Below are positions 1-8,989 of a stretch of 64,000 nt of DNA, piece after piece (positions within the stretch are counted from its first letter, which is position 1; each line of letters begins with the position of its first letter). Below the pieces are notes generated by a model that ran no database searches, was not told the DNA's origin, and worked only from the letters and a program-made list of their open reading frames with translations. The translations under genes were made by a program, and so were the position numbers. This DNA is from Chryseobacterium sp. CH25 (GTDB lineage Bacteria > Bacteroidota > Bacteroidia > Flavobacteriales > Weeksellaceae), in assembly GCF_004119455.1 (NCBI RefSeq), contig NZ_NRQT01000005.1:372001-436000 (forward strand), read 5' to 3'.

Positions 1-1
1 T

Positions 2-1276
2 GCCCAGGGTTGGGTGGAAAGTTTTCCCAACAAAGGAACTTTTGTCATTGGAAAAGACCAGGAAAAGCCTGTTAAAGTGAAAGATTTTGAAGAAAATAAT
101 CTTCAGAACTACCCCAAAACAACAGGATTCACTTTTAAGACCTCCAATATTTTAGATAATCCTTTTGAACATTCGGATTGTGAATATGTCTTTAATGATG
201 GGGTGCCGGACATCAGACTTACCCAGATTGGACAGCATTCCAGGTATTATAGCTCTATTCTTAAACGGAAATCTACTCAGAAAGGTCTTGGACATTATAA
301 CCAGGATGGAAGTGAGTTTTTTAAAGAACATTTGTCCAGATATCTCAATTTATCCCGCGGGTTGCCCATTTCTAAGAACAATCTTCTGATTACAAGGAGT
401 ACGGAAATGAGTATTTATATTGTTTCCGAAATTCTTTTGTCTGCAGGTGATACGGTTTTGGTAGGCGATCTAAGCTATTTCTCAGTGAATATGATTTTTC
501 AAAAAGCAGGTGTTACGATTGTCACCCTTCCGATTGATGAAGACGGGATTATTGTAGAGAGCGTTCGGGAAGCCTGTAAAAAGCAGAAAATAAGAATGCT
601 TTATCTTACCCCGCACCATCACTACCCTACAACTGTGGCTTTAAGTGCTCAGCGTAGACTGGAATTGCTGGAGTTAGCCAATGAATATGGTTTTGTAATT
701 CTTGAAGATGATTATGATTATGAATTTCACTATGATAAAAGTCCGATTCTTCCTTTAGCGAGTGCTGATACGAATGGTATGGTTATCTATATCGGGTCTT
801 TTGGGAAATCATTAGCTCCGGGATTCAGGACCGGATTCATTGTAGCGCCTGAAAATCTTATGGTGGAAATGAGAAAACACCTTGGGATTATCGATCGTCA
901 GGGTGATATTCTGATGGAAAGAACTTTAGGTGAAATGATTGAAGAAGGAGAAATTAACCGTTATCTGAAAAAATCGTTAAAGGTTTATCAGGAAAGGCGG
1001 GACCATTTCAGTGCTTTGCTTCAGGAAAATCTTGGGGAAGTGATCAGTTTTGAAAAGCCTTCGGGCGGTCTTGCCATCTGGATGGAATGGAATATTCCTA
1101 TCAATCTGATGCAACTGAGCAGGAAGTGCGCCCAAAATAATCTGTTTATTCCCAAAACACTACTCTATCAAAATAAAAACCTTACGGCAATGAGACTTGG
1201 CTTTGGAGATTTGAGCTTTAATGAAATGGAAAAAAGTATTGAAATTCTTTCCCGGAATATTGTACACTTTAGATAA
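2..1276 (+). CDS. MocR-type regulator (GntR wHTH + aminotransferase), 5' truncated
   Basis: The open frame runs from the window edge (codons from position 2 read AQGWVESFPNKGTF, the usual end of a GntR winged helix), so the DNA-binding domain is mostly missing and the real start lies upstream. The rest is a fold-type I aminotransferase domain. It contains the PLP aspartate region (LEDDYDYEFHYD) and the Schiff-base lysine in SFGKSLAPGFR. MocR proteins are PLP-dependent transcription factors that usually control a neighbouring gene, and the partner would be outside the window. It resembles the intact MocR proteins at 35962 and 39952. It could also be called a PLP-dependent aminotransferase, but the N-terminal remnant supports a regulator. 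Confidence 0.88.
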   Translation, partial: AQGWVESFPNKGTFVIGKDQEKPVKVKDFEENNLQNYPKTTGFTFKTSNILDNPFEHSDCEYVFNDGVPDIRLTQIGQHSRYYSSILKRKSTQKGLGHYNQDGSEFFKEHLSRYLNLSRGLPISKNNLLITRSTEMSIYIVSEILLSAGDTVLVGDLSYFSVNMIFQKAGVTIVTLPIDEDGIIVESVREACKKQKIRMLYLTPHHHYPTTVALSAQRRLELLELANEYGFVILEDDYDYEFHYDKSPILPLASADTNGMVIYIGSFGKSLAPGFRTGFIVAPENLMVEMRKHLGIIDRQGDILMERTLGEMIEEGEINRYLKKSLKVYQERRDHFSALLQENLGEVISFEKPSGGLAIWMEWNIPINLMQLSRKCAQNNLFIPKTLLYQNKNLTAMRLGFGDLSFNEMEKSIEILSRNIVHFR

Positions 1277-1290
1277 AAAACAGAATAAAA

Positions 1291-1430
1291 GAGGCTGTCT
1301 CCAAAAATCAAAAAAGATATCCTTTTGTCATTCTGAACACAGACTGAAGGTCTGCGAACGAAGTTCTGAAGTGTAGTGAAGAATCTCTATAATTTAAAAT
1401 CTTCATTACATTATACTTTTTGACAGCCTC
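1291..1430. repeat. Intergenic element with GAGGCTGTC/GACAGCCTC ends
   Basis: A perfect 9-bp inverted pair (1291-1299 and 1422-1430) flanks about 120 bp. The interior has a GTCATTCTGAAC...GAAGAATCTC module related in sequence style to the elements at 7220 and 22321. It sits between two converging genes. The stem is too far apart for a classical terminator, so a dispersed extragenic palindrome is the likelier reading. Confidence 0.5.
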
Positions 1431-1439
1431 AATAAATAG

Positions 1440-2615
1440 TTATCCGTGTTTAATTTGAAGTTTTTTCTTAGGCTTCTTCTTTTTCCGGTTCAAATAAATA
1501 ATGAATCCCGTAATAGGAAGTGAGGTTGCTATAATACCTGCTAGAAGATAAGCGATCCTACCAAATACTCCAAAAAGACTTCCGGTATGAAGATCATAGT
1601 TTCTTTCCCTTAATGCTGTACCACATCCTATCTTTTCATTTTTATAATCCTGATATTTTAAAATTTCTCCAGAATACTGGTCAAAATTATATTGTTCATT
1701 CTGATATTGCTTATTTCCATACGTGAGTTCTGCATAATAAGTACCTTCTTCTGATCTTGGAAAATTAATCATTGCTGATTTTTTATCAATCAGATCTTTC
1801 TCTACTTTTTGGCCAATACTGTTCAAAACAATTTCACGTTTCGTAAATTCTTCCGAAGGGATGCTGCTTTTGGCTTTCTGTTCAGTGGGAGCATTTCCAT
1901 TCAAAGTGTTTTTTACCCATTTATCTATGTTTTCAAAATTCCAGATCACTGCTGAATAAGAAATAAAAATTAAAGGAATCACAGCATAGAACCCTAAAAC
2001 ATTGTGCAAATCATAATTAACTCTTTTCCAGCTTGCCGAAGTTTTAATGAAAAACATCCCTTTCAACATATTTTTACTCATCTTTTTAGGATACCAGATA
2101 ATAAGTCCGGAAAAAAGAATAATGGCTAGCATTAATGTGGAATATCCTGTAATAGTTTTCCCTATTTTCTCTCCTAATAACAGTCTTCTGTGAAGATCCA
2201 GTACGATTTCAAAAAAATCATGTTTGGCATCTTCTACTTCCTGAACTTTTCCGGTATAAGGATCAATATAAACTCTATAATAATAAAGATAGGTTCCCCA
2301 GTAAGTTAAAGCCTCATTATCCATTTTAAGAGTACGGAACACGTAGGTTCGGGATGGATCAGAGGAAATTTGAACCCTTTTGATCTTTAGTTCATCGGGA
2401 AGAGCTTTTTCTGCTCGTAAAGAAAGTTCAGAAAGAGACAGTTTTTTGTTTCCAATGTTTTCTGTAAAATATCTGTTAGGATGGATGATGTGTTTTAATT
2501 CTTCTTCAAAAGCAAGAATACATCCGGTAGCAGCCATGATTACAACTACAAGCCCGGATGTTAACCCGAGCCATAGATGTAATTGAAGAACTGCTTTTCT
2601 AAAAGTAAGCTTCAT
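1440..2615 (-). CDS. PepSY-associated transmembrane protein
   Basis: A 391-residue inner-membrane protein of the PepSY_TM (iron-regulated membrane protein) type. It has an N-terminal helix around residues 12-35 (LHLWLGLTSGLVVVIMAATG), periplasmic PepSY-like segments with the conserved VYIDPYTG stretch, a central pair of helices and a last helix before a basic tail (NRKKKKPKKK). These proteins typically accompany TonB-dependent siderophore receptors and are thought to help with reduction or handling of imported ferric siderophore. It follows the receptor gene with a 2-nt gap, so the two are almost certainly co-transcribed. Substrate is unknown. Confidence 0.88.
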   Translation of the reverse strand: MKLTFRKAVLQLHLWLGLTSGLVVVIMAATGCILAFEEELKHIIHPNRYFTENIGNKKLSLSELSLRAEKALPDELKIKRVQISSDPSRTYVFRTLKMDNEALTYWGTYLYYYRVYIDPYTGKVQEVEDAKHDFFEIVLDLHRRLLLGEKIGKTITGYSTLMLAIILFSGLIIWYPKKMSKNMLKGMFFIKTSASWKRVNYDLHNVLGFYAVIPLIFISYSAVIWNFENIDKWVKNTLNGNAPTEQKAKSSIPSEEFTKREIVLNSIGQKVEKDLIDKKSAMINFPRSEEGTYYAELTYGNKQYQNEQYNFDQYSGEILKYQDYKNEKIGCGTALRERNYDLHTGSLFGVFGRIAYLLAGIIATSLPITGFIIYLNRKKKKPKKKLQIKHG

Positions 2616-2617
2616 GA

Positions 2618-5050
2618 TTAAAATTTAAGACTTACCTCAGCAACAAAATTTCGAGGCATTTGAGCAACAATTACTCCTTGTCCTGCAAAATATTGAACAT
2701 TCCCCAGATTATTCATTTTAAATCCTATTCTGTATCTTTCCTTTTCAAGAGAAACAGAGGCATTCACAAGAGTATAGGCTGGGAAAGTAAACTTCCCTGT
2801 TGTCTTTTTGTTTTCGCTGAGCTGATGACCAACACGGTTAACACCAAAACCTAAGCCTAATCCCTGTAAGCTACCAGATTGAAGGGTATAGCTTACCCAG
2901 GAATTAAAGACATTCGCAGGACCGGCAGAACCTGGGCGAAACCCGTCAAATTCTGGACCTGTATTAACAGATTTACTGTCATTGTAGGTATATCCGGTCA
3001 TAATATTTAATCCCTGAAGTGGATTGGCTATAATTTCCACTTCAATTCCTTTGCTTCTTTGTTCTCCGTCCTGGGTCGTAATACCAAAGCTTTCCCCATT
3101 TTTGACTACATTAATTACTCTTTGGATATTATCAACCTTTATATCGTAGTATCCAACCGTAAAATTGATGCGGTTTTTCCAAAGGTTTCCTTTAAATCCA
3201 ACTTCCCATTGATTGGCTTTTTGCGGCTTCATATCTCCACTATAATCAGCAAGCGGCTGATTAACCGGAGCTGTATAGCTAAATCCGTTCATATAGTTAC
3301 CATAAACGGATAAACGGTCTTTTAAAATCTGATAAACCACCCCAAATTTAGGAGATAATGCAGTTTGTGAGAAATCTCCTGCACGGCTATTGTCATTTAG
3401 ATTCAATTGTCCTTTGCTTTCATAATAATCGAACCTTAAGCTCAATAAAGTAATCAATCTGTCTGTGATGTAAAGGGCATCAGAAAGATAGGCTCCATAG
3501 ATATTACTTGATATTGTATTTCTTATAAGTGGAGCTTTTGTAGCCTGCATTGAAGTCAGTATTTTTTGCAATGCAAGATCTTTTGAAATATAACCATATG
3601 TCTCCTTAGGAGTCTGCCCATTGACATCATCATATTTAACAATTGGTGAATGATTATTGTTCAGTGATTGGTTTAAATAATCTAAGCCGATAAGAACCTT
3701 ATTTTTGATTTTTCCAATCTTGAACTGCCCATTGAAGTTCTGCTGAACACTTGTAGAAGCTGCTTCTGAATTCTGTGACTGAATATTACGTTCAAAACTT
3801 GCATCACTGTCTTTTGCTCTGATGAACTGATATTGATACAATCCTTCCGTTTTTCTATAGTTCCTTGAAATAAGAGTTTGAGACGTCCAGTTATCAGAGA
3901 TTTTATAGTTAACCTCAGCTTTTACATTGATAGAAGGAGCCTTTAACGTCATATCATTATTGGAATATGATCTTTTCCAGTCAAAGCCCATCTCATCAGG
4001 AGTATGTGTTAAAAATGCTCGTCCTCTCGGAAGGAAAATAATCGGGGTATTAGTTCCTTCATAATTATAAATCTGAGCGCCAAGACTGAATTTCAGTTTA
4101 TCATTGACCTGATAGCTTAAGGTTGGTGAAACAAAAAAAGATTTTCTGAATTCTGAATCCCTGAATCCATTTTGATACTGATAAGCAGCATTCAAACGGA
4201 ACAGTGTCTTTCTGGAATCTGTTACAGGTCCGTAAACATCCACTGTTGCACGGTTTAAGTTATAGCTTCCCAACATATAAGAGATTTCACCCCCAAAATA
4301 ATCTTTAGTTTTTTTGGTGACAATATTAATAAGACCTCCAAAAGAAGTTACAGCACCTCCGTATAGCGTTCCGGATGGCCCTTTTATGACTTCAATACGT
4401 TCAATATCTGCAGGGTCAATTTCTCCGTTAGTAGTAGCCGGAACCCCATCTACCATTGAGATTTTTGTAGGAAATCCTCTAAGACTGTAGTAGAAACTTC
4501 CATCACCGGAACCTCTACCAGGACTTCCCTGCATTTTTACCATTCCGGGAACATTTTTAACCGCTTCCGAAACATCATAAACAAGTTGTTCTTTCAGGAT
4601 CTGTTGGTTAATGCTTGTATAAGCCTGTGGGTTTTCCAGATTTCGCAGTGGCATCTTTGAAACGGAGATACTGTCTTTATCCAAAAACTTATTTCTGCTG
4701 AAGGCGTATACTGTAATTCCTTCAATAACGTTGCTTTGTGTAGGGGCAAAAATGGTTGGTAATTCATAAATATCCTTCTCAATTCGGATTTTTTCCTGCA
4801 TAAGTTCAATATCATTTAAAACAACTTGAAGAGTATATTCACCAGGAGCTACATTTTCAAAGTAAAAATCACCCTGGTTATTGGTTTTTTCCTGATATGA
4901 GGTATCAACAAGTCTTAAAATTGCATTTTTGACAGGTATCTTTTCAGTAACTAAAATTTTTCCGTGGATTCTCTCGCTTTGCTGGGCAGATAAAGTGGTA
5001 GAAAATAGTGTGAACGTTAAAAGTAATATAGAGGTTTTAAGTATTTTCAT
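2618..5050 (-). CDS. TonB-dependent siderophore receptor
   Basis: An 810-residue outer-membrane receptor. It has a signal peptide (residues 1-22, ending TTLSAQ), then a carboxypeptidase-regulatory-like beta-sandwich (about 25-105) typical of Bacteroidetes receptors. The plug domain follows (about 130-245) with VDGVPATTNGEIDPADIERIEVIKGPSGTLYG, and then a 22-strand barrel ending in a terminal phenylalanine (VAEVSLKF). The plug and barrel match the siderophore-receptor class rather than SusC proteins, since there is no SusD neighbour. The downstream PepSY membrane protein supports iron uptake. A 495-bp upstream gap would hold its iron-responsive promoter, but I could not identify a Fur box by eye. 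Confidence 0.92.
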   Translation of the reverse strand: MKILKTSILLLTFTLFSTTLSAQQSERIHGKILVTEKIPVKNAILRLVDTSYQEKTNNQGDFYFENVAPGEYTLQVVLNDIELMQEKIRIEKDIYELPTIFAPTQSNVIEGITVYAFSRNKFLDKDSISVSKMPLRNLENPQAYTSINQQILKEQLVYDVSEAVKNVPGMVKMQGSPGRGSGDGSFYYSLRGFPTKISMVDGVPATTNGEIDPADIERIEVIKGPSGTLYGGAVTSFGGLINIVTKKTKDYFGGEISYMLGSYNLNRATVDVYGPVTDSRKTLFRLNAAYQYQNGFRDSEFRKSFFVSPTLSYQVNDKLKFSLGAQIYNYEGTNTPIIFLPRGRAFLTHTPDEMGFDWKRSYSNNDMTLKAPSINVKAEVNYKISDNWTSQTLISRNYRKTEGLYQYQFIRAKDSDASFERNIQSQNSEAASTSVQQNFNGQFKIGKIKNKVLIGLDYLNQSLNNNHSPIVKYDDVNGQTPKETYGYISKDLALQKILTSMQATKAPLIRNTISSNIYGAYLSDALYITDRLITLLSLRFDYYESKGQLNLNDNSRAGDFSQTALSPKFGVVYQILKDRLSVYGNYMNGFSYTAPVNQPLADYSGDMKPQKANQWEVGFKGNLWKNRINFTVGYYDIKVDNIQRVINVVKNGESFGITTQDGEQRSKGIEVEIIANPLQGLNIMTGYTYNDSKSVNTGPEFDGFRPGSAGPANVFNSWVSYTLQSGSLQGLGLGFGVNRVGHQLSENKKTTGKFTFPAYTLVNASVSLEKERYRIGFKMNNLGNVQYFAGQGVIVAQMPRNFVAEVSLKF

Positions 5051-5177
5051 GTTATCGTTTTTGTATCAGTATATTGTTTTTCATTTTTTGAATTATCATT
5101 TCATAAAGTTTTTCTGTAGTGTTTAATTCTTAAAGTTTTCCATGTATCATTTCTTAGGATGATTAAAAAGTGAGTGA

Positions 5178-5214
5178 CATAAAACAGAGGAAAGTGCTTC
5201 CCTTTTGTTTTATG
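5178..5214 (-). promoter_or_regulatory. Imperfect inverted repeat in the receptor leader region
   Basis: CATAAAACAGAGG pairs with CCTTTTGTTTTATG (about 12 bp including G-U pairs). It lies 128-164 bp upstream of the receptor start and has no T-run, so it is not an obvious terminator. An operator or a 5'-UTR structure is possible; its role is not established. Confidence 0.3.
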
Positions 5215-5482
5215 AGGAAGAATAAAGGTGTTATTCATATACGTTTATAAAGTAGTTCAAGCTGGATAAATGGAATTAACTTTTCGTTTTGTTGAGTTTA
5301 TATTGATGAAAATCAATATGTTGAAGGTAGTTTTTGTAAGAAAAGTTTTCATTAGTTTTTTGATTTATTCTTATTTGGAATAATTAAAAACAAAGATAAA
5401 AATAAATAGCAATAACTCTAATTTTTTAATTGAAATATCTATAGAACTGAAAATTTTGAATATTCTAAACCAATTTGAAATG

Positions 5483-5521
5483 AAAAAACCTTCTTAAGTA
5501 TTGGTATTAAGAAGGTTTTTT
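5483..5521 (-). terminator. Rho-independent terminator after the esterase gene
   Basis: AACCTTCTTAA and TTAAGAAGGTT form a perfect 11-bp stem flanked by A and T runs. It lies 25 bp past the stop of the gene ending at 5546. The A/T flanks make it potentially bidirectional. Confidence 0.85.
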
Positions 5522-5545
5522 GAATATAGTTTGTAATGATTTCTG

Positions 5546-6355
5546 TTATTTAAAATACTTGTCAAACAGAGTCAGTTGTTCAGATAATGAACGACTCCAG
5601 TATGAAGTGTCGTGAGCTCCTAAAGATTCCATATAAAGATGCTGTATCTTTTGTTCTGTAAGCTTAGCATGGAACTTCCTGTTTTGTCCGATCATCTGAA
5701 CATCTTCTGTTCCACAATCGAAAATATAGCGTTGCCCGGCTGTTGCCATTAATTTAATCTTGCTGTCTGTAAGAAAATTAGCGTTGATAGATTCCAAAGG
5801 TCCTAGTACTTTATTCACCATATATTTATTGTATCCTTCACCGAACGAGTTAAAGTCTAAAGCTCCGCATGAGCTTCCTACAATCCCAAATATCTTGTTA
5901 TAGGTAACCCCAATGTTGGTAGCTCCGTAACCTCCCATACTCCAGCCCAGAATTCCACGGAATTTCTTTTCAGCTTTTACAGGATAATTTTTATCAATAA
6001 ACTCAACAAGTTCTTTTCCTATAAAAGTTTGATATTGTGAATCTTTAAGAATAGGACTGTCTACATACCAGGAACTGTAATTTCCATCAGGTAATACATA
6101 AATGGTTTTGTACTGTTGCGCTTTCTGAACCAGATCAGGAATATCTTCCTTGATAATTCTGTCCGGATTACCACTGAAACCATGAAGAATATATACAGAT
6201 GGATAGGTTGTATTGGGTTGTACGTTAGGAGTAATAATAATGGTCTTGATCTTCTTATTCATCTTAGGACTGAAAATTTCCTGATGGATGATCTTCTGTG
6301 CTGAAAACTGTGCAAAGGCAGTAAGAACAACAGCAATGTTGATTAACTTTTTCAT
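5546..6355 (-). CDS. Secreted alpha/beta-hydrolase, putative esterase family
   Basis: A 269-residue protein with a signal peptide (MKKLINIAVVLTAFAQFSAQ), hence periplasmic or exported. It has the esterase-D/feruloyl-esterase fold. The nucleophile serine is in GWSMGGYGA, the oxyanion region is ILHGFSGN, the acidic residue is probably in FDCGTED and the histidine in GAHDTSYW. Family members hydrolyse carboxylic esters (S-formylglutathione, feruloyl esters, ferric enterobactin or mycolyl esters), and the substrate cannot be read from sequence. Its position behind the siderophore receptor makes a ferric-siderophore esterase worth testing, though the separate terminator and 495-bp gap argue against one operon. 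Confidence 0.85.
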   Translation of the reverse strand: MKKLINIAVVLTAFAQFSAQKIIHQEIFSPKMNKKIKTIIITPNVQPNTTYPSVYILHGFSGNPDRIIKEDIPDLVQKAQQYKTIYVLPDGNYSSWYVDSPILKDSQYQTFIGKELVEFIDKNYPVKAEKKFRGILGWSMGGYGATNIGVTYNKIFGIVGSSCGALDFNSFGEGYNKYMVNKVLGPLESINANFLTDSKIKLMATAGQRYIFDCGTEDVQMIGQNRKFHAKLTEQKIQHLYMESLGAHDTSYWSRSLSEQLTLFDKYFK

Positions 6356-6483
6356 GCTTTTAAAATTTAATTAATGATGGACAGATCATGAATGTACCTC
6401 TTCTATAAATGTAAGCTCTTTTATTTACATAATCAATGGTTTCATGATCTTATGACAGAACAAATTTGCAGTGATAAAAATGG

Positions 6484-6511
6484 AAAAGCCTCAACAAATG
6501 TTGAAGCTTTT
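6484..6511 (-). terminator. Terminator after the Crp/Fnr gene
   Basis: AAAAGC-c-TCAAC pairs with GTTGA-a-GCTTTT around a 4-nt loop (one mismatch). It is placed directly after the restored stop codon at 6513-6515. Its position supports the view that the gene ends here and not at the frameshift stop. Confidence 0.8.
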
Positions 6512-6512
6512 G

Positions 6513-7087
6513 TTAATTTATTTCTTTTTTTATACGACTGAGTTGCGTGGGAGTAATTCCTAAATAAGAAGCAATATGATGCTGTTTCAGTCTTTCATGC
6601 AAAGACTTATTTTCAAGCAATAGCAGATAGCGTTGTTTTGCGGTTTCAAATTTTAAAGAAACTTCCAGAGGTTCCTTTTTTACCACCCAGTTTTTTCCAG
6701 ATACCGGATATGAAAAAGAGCAAGATCGTGATACTTTTCCAATAATTCCCGGAAAGCTTTAACAGGATATTTAATGACAGAACAATCTTCCAGGGCAATA
6801 ATATTAAAATCACTTGGTTCATTTTTGATAATTGCAGAGGTGGAAGCTACAAAACTGTGTTCCTCAAAGAAAATTTTATAAATAGAGCTTCCTTCTTCAT
6901 CTGTTGTGTAATAGCCTATCAACCCGGATTGTATGAAATAATAATACCTTGCCATGCTCCCAGATTCCAGAAGAAGTTCATTTTTTTGATAATGCTCTTC
7001 ACTGCAAATAGCCATTATAGCAGAAATTGTTTCTTCTGATAATGGATAATAGCTGTTCATTTGCTTTAAGAATTCTGAAGTGTTCAT
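6513..7087 (-). pseudogene. Crp/Fnr-family regulator with single-base frameshift
   Basis: The first 135 residues form a cyclic-nucleotide-binding-like jelly roll (FIQSGLIGYYTTDEEG) and stop at ...YLEKTGW. One frame over, the protein continues without a break: NWVVKKEPLEVSLKF, then a helix-turn-helix ending in ASYLGITPTQLSRIKKEIN. Adding one base to the six-base homopolymer at 6691-6696 restores a 191-residue protein of normal length. Flavobacterial regulators of this class often control redox or stress genes. The clean one-base defect in a homopolymer looks more like a sequencing error than decay; if real, the gene lacks its DNA-binding domain. Confidence 0.85.
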
Positions 7088-7219
7088 TATGTTAAAGAAT
7101 AACTATTGAATGATATGGAGACGCATAAATTAATGATATCCATTTTGACTTCCACTACTATATTTTTTTATTTTTTGGCATGAATGCAAGAATTTTTAAT
7201 AGATGCAACTTAACATTCG

Positions 7220-7291
7220 GTTTGTCATTCCGTAGGAATCTCAACCTTATTTTTGGAATATAATACTCTAGATTCCTACGGAATGACAAAC
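7220..7291. repeat. Dispersed palindromic element, copy 1
   Basis: A perfect 22-bp inverted repeat: arms at 7220-7241 (begins GTTTGTCATTCCGTAGGAAT) and 7270-7291, with a 28-bp centre. The same arms occur at 22321-22390 with a different centre. No ORF is inside, so it is a non-coding extragenic palindrome or a very small MITE. Confidence 0.85.
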
Positions 7292-7377
7292 TGTAGTAAA
7301 AAACATTCTTGCATTAGTGGTGATAAAAAATCTGCGTAATCTCCATAATCTGCGAGAGAAAAAAATTAGAAATACTT

Positions 7378-7899
7378 TTAATCCAACATTTTCTTCATCA
7401 TCAGATCTGTCTGTTCCTCATCGCCAAGCCTGAAAATATGTTTATCAAACTCAACAAATCCGTTCTTTTTGTAAAAGTTTAAAGCTCTCAGGTTTTCTTC
7501 CCAGACTCCCAGCCACAGATATGATTTTTTGAGAGATTGAGCGGTGTTGAGTGCCTGATCGTATAGAAGCTGTCCTACTTTTTGACCGTGATGGCTTTTC
7601 TTCACATAAATTCTTTCAATTTCAAGACTGGTTTCGTCCTGTAATTCTGTCTGTGCCTTACCGGTATTCACTTTCAGATAACCAACAGGATTGTCTTCTT
7701 CCCAGGCAATATAAAAGTGAGAATCAGGATTATTCAGCTCAGCAGTTACTTTTTCTGTATTGAAGCTTTCTTTCAGATATTTTTCCATGGCTTCTTCAGT
7801 ATTGTCTTTTGCAAAAGTTTCTGAAAAAGTCTGAATACCCAATTTTTGAATAATCTCTGTATCTTCAGCAGAGGCTTTGTTGATAATAATAGATGCCAT
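7378..7899 (-). CDS. GNAT-family N-acetyltransferase
   Basis: A 173-residue GCN5-related acetyltransferase. Motif A is visible as IERIYVKKSHHGQKVGQLLYDQAL (the Q/R-x-x-G-x-G/A acetyl-CoA loop is HHGQKVGQLL). The C-terminal motif B follows as LGVWEENLRALNFYKKNGF. These enzymes transfer acetyl from acetyl-CoA to an amine. The ALNFYKKNGF signature is like small-molecule or spermidine acetyltransferases, but the acceptor is not predictable. It lies 11 nt downstream of the nucleosidase gene, so the two are probably one transcript. Confidence 0.88.
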   Translation of the reverse strand: MASIIINKASAEDTEIIQKLGIQTFSETFAKDNTEEAMEKYLKESFNTEKVTAELNNPDSHFYIAWEEDNPVGYLKVNTGKAQTELQDETSLEIERIYVKKSHHGQKVGQLLYDQALNTAQSLKKSYLWLGVWEENLRALNFYKKNGFVEFDKHIFRLGDEEQTDLMMKKMLD

Positions 7900-7910
7900 T
7901 TTTTAAAGTT

Positions 7911-8492
7911 TTATGAAAATAATATTTTTTTAAACGCTTCAGAAGCCAGGTGTACCTGTACACTCCAATCATCGGCAGCATCGCTTCCTGCATCATCAGA
8001 AATGTATTTTAAACATAGAAACGGAATGTTTTCTTTTTGGGCAATCAAGGCCAGAGGATAGGCTTCCATATCAACGATATTATAATCTGTTTCAGAATGG
8101 TTCATCTCGAAACTGTCTCCACTTCCACAGATTCCCTCTTTCAGGCTGTCCATTTTAAGGCCATATTCCAAAACTGGCGGAACTCCTGATAATGGAGTCT
8201 CATACAGTTTAAAACCTAAGCCTCTTACATCCATATCTCTCTGGATAAACCTGGTACAGCAAACCACTTCTCCTTTGTGAAAACCTTTGCTTCCAGCAGA
8301 ACCCAGATTCACAATTAATTTTGGTTTTCTGGTGTGAATTTCTTTGGTAAGCTCTATGGCTGCATTTACCTTCCCAATTCCTGTTATTAATTTATTCTTT
8401 TCATCGAATACCGTTCCGGCTTCAGCATCCAGTGCAAAAACAAAAAGAGTGTCTGCAATAGGAAAATGAAGCTCATTATTAATTTTTATCAT
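7911..8492 (-). CDS. Nucleoside phosphorylase-fold nucleosidase (MTAN/futalosine hydrolase-like)
   Basis: A 193-residue protein of the PNP/UDP fold. Visible motifs are GIGKVNAA, the glycine loop NLGSAGSKG and the ribose-contacting VDMEAYPLA, followed by KYISDDAG with the catalytic-type aspartate. Family members cleave the N-glycosidic bond of MTA, SAH or futalosine. At this short length it could be the futalosine hydrolase of the alternative menaquinone route or a general MTA/SAH nucleosidase; I cannot separate them. It is the first gene of a two-gene unit with the GNAT enzyme, and a -7 element lies 28 nt upstream. Confidence 0.75.
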   Translation of the reverse strand: MIKINNELHFPIADTLFVFALDAEAGTVFDEKNKLITGIGKVNAAIELTKEIHTRKPKLIVNLGSAGSKGFHKGEVVCCTRFIQRDMDVRGLGFKLYETPLSGVPPVLEYGLKMDSLKEGICGSGDSFEMNHSETDYNIVDMEAYPLALIAQKENIPFLCLKYISDDAGSDAADDWSVQVHLASEAFKKILFS

Positions 8493-8519
8493 TGAAAAAT
8501 ATAGATTTATACTGTCTCA

Positions 8520-8527
8520 CAAAGATA
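8520..8527 (-). promoter_or_regulatory. -7 element TATCTTTG for the nucleosidase gene
   Basis: Matches the Bacteroidetes primary-sigma consensus TAnnTTTG, 28 nt ahead of the start at 8492. No clear -33 TTTG was found. Confidence 0.5.
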
Positions 8528-8687
8528 CGAGAGTTTTGTTGGATTTGATAGAATGTTGACAGTTTTCATAATCTTTCGGGTGATTTCAAACACTAATTAC
8601 ACTAATGCTTTTCATAAATAACACAATTGTTGTCATATTTAGCATGTTTAAAATAATACAACACATTAAGATAATGATCGCTTCTTC

Positions 8688-8830
8688 GAATCAACGGAGT
8701 TGATTCTACATTTTGCTCCCTAAAATCAACGGTATCAAAAGATGAACTTTGCGTCAAATTTAAATTGCTATCATCATTTTTTTAAATGCAAAGTTCATGT
8801 TTAATGATGCTAAATTTTAAGGGAGCAAAG
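8688..8830. repeat. Dispersed element with TTTGCTCCCT and CTTTGCGTCAAAT modules
   Basis: Starts with a small hairpin (GAATCAAC-gga-GTTGATTC, 8688-8706), then TTTTGCTCCCTAAAA (8711-8725) and GAACTTTGCGTCAAAT. The modules recur inverted as GCAAAGTTC (8788-8796) and TTTTAAGGGAGCAAAG (8815-8830), giving a nested palindrome. A shorter copy with the same module order is at 30740-30812. Confidence 0.7.
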
Positions 8831-8955
8831 AGTTTAATCGATTTTCAATCGATCTGATGAAGTGTATAGTTATCATTAAATTAATAGGTTACTCCTTTTT
8901 TAAGTTTTCGCATACTAGTATAAAACGTTAAAAATTTGTGAGAATTCTAAAAGAA

Positions 8956-8983
8956 AAACCCCAAACTAAAAAGCCTGGGGTTT
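8956..8983 (-). terminator. Terminator after the DsbA/FrnE-like gene
   Basis: AAACCCC ... GGGGTTT hairpin; on the minus strand it is followed by TTTCTTTT. It lies 7 bp past the stop at 8990. Confidence 0.8.
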
Positions 8984-8989
8984 ATATAA

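Larger units (their letters stand above)
5051..5545. other. 495-bp gene-free region upstream of the siderophore receptor
   Basis: AT-rich and without a convincing ORF. It contains the leader hairpin at 5178-5214 and the esterase terminator at 5483-5521. The receptor promoter must be here, but no clear -33/-7 pair was recognised. Confidence 0.6.
8493..8989. other. 497-bp gene-free region with palindromic repeats
   Basis: Contains the nucleosidase promoter (8520-8527), the palindromic element at 8688-8830 and the terminator of the DsbA-like gene (8956-8983). No protein-coding ORF was seen. Confidence 0.6.
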
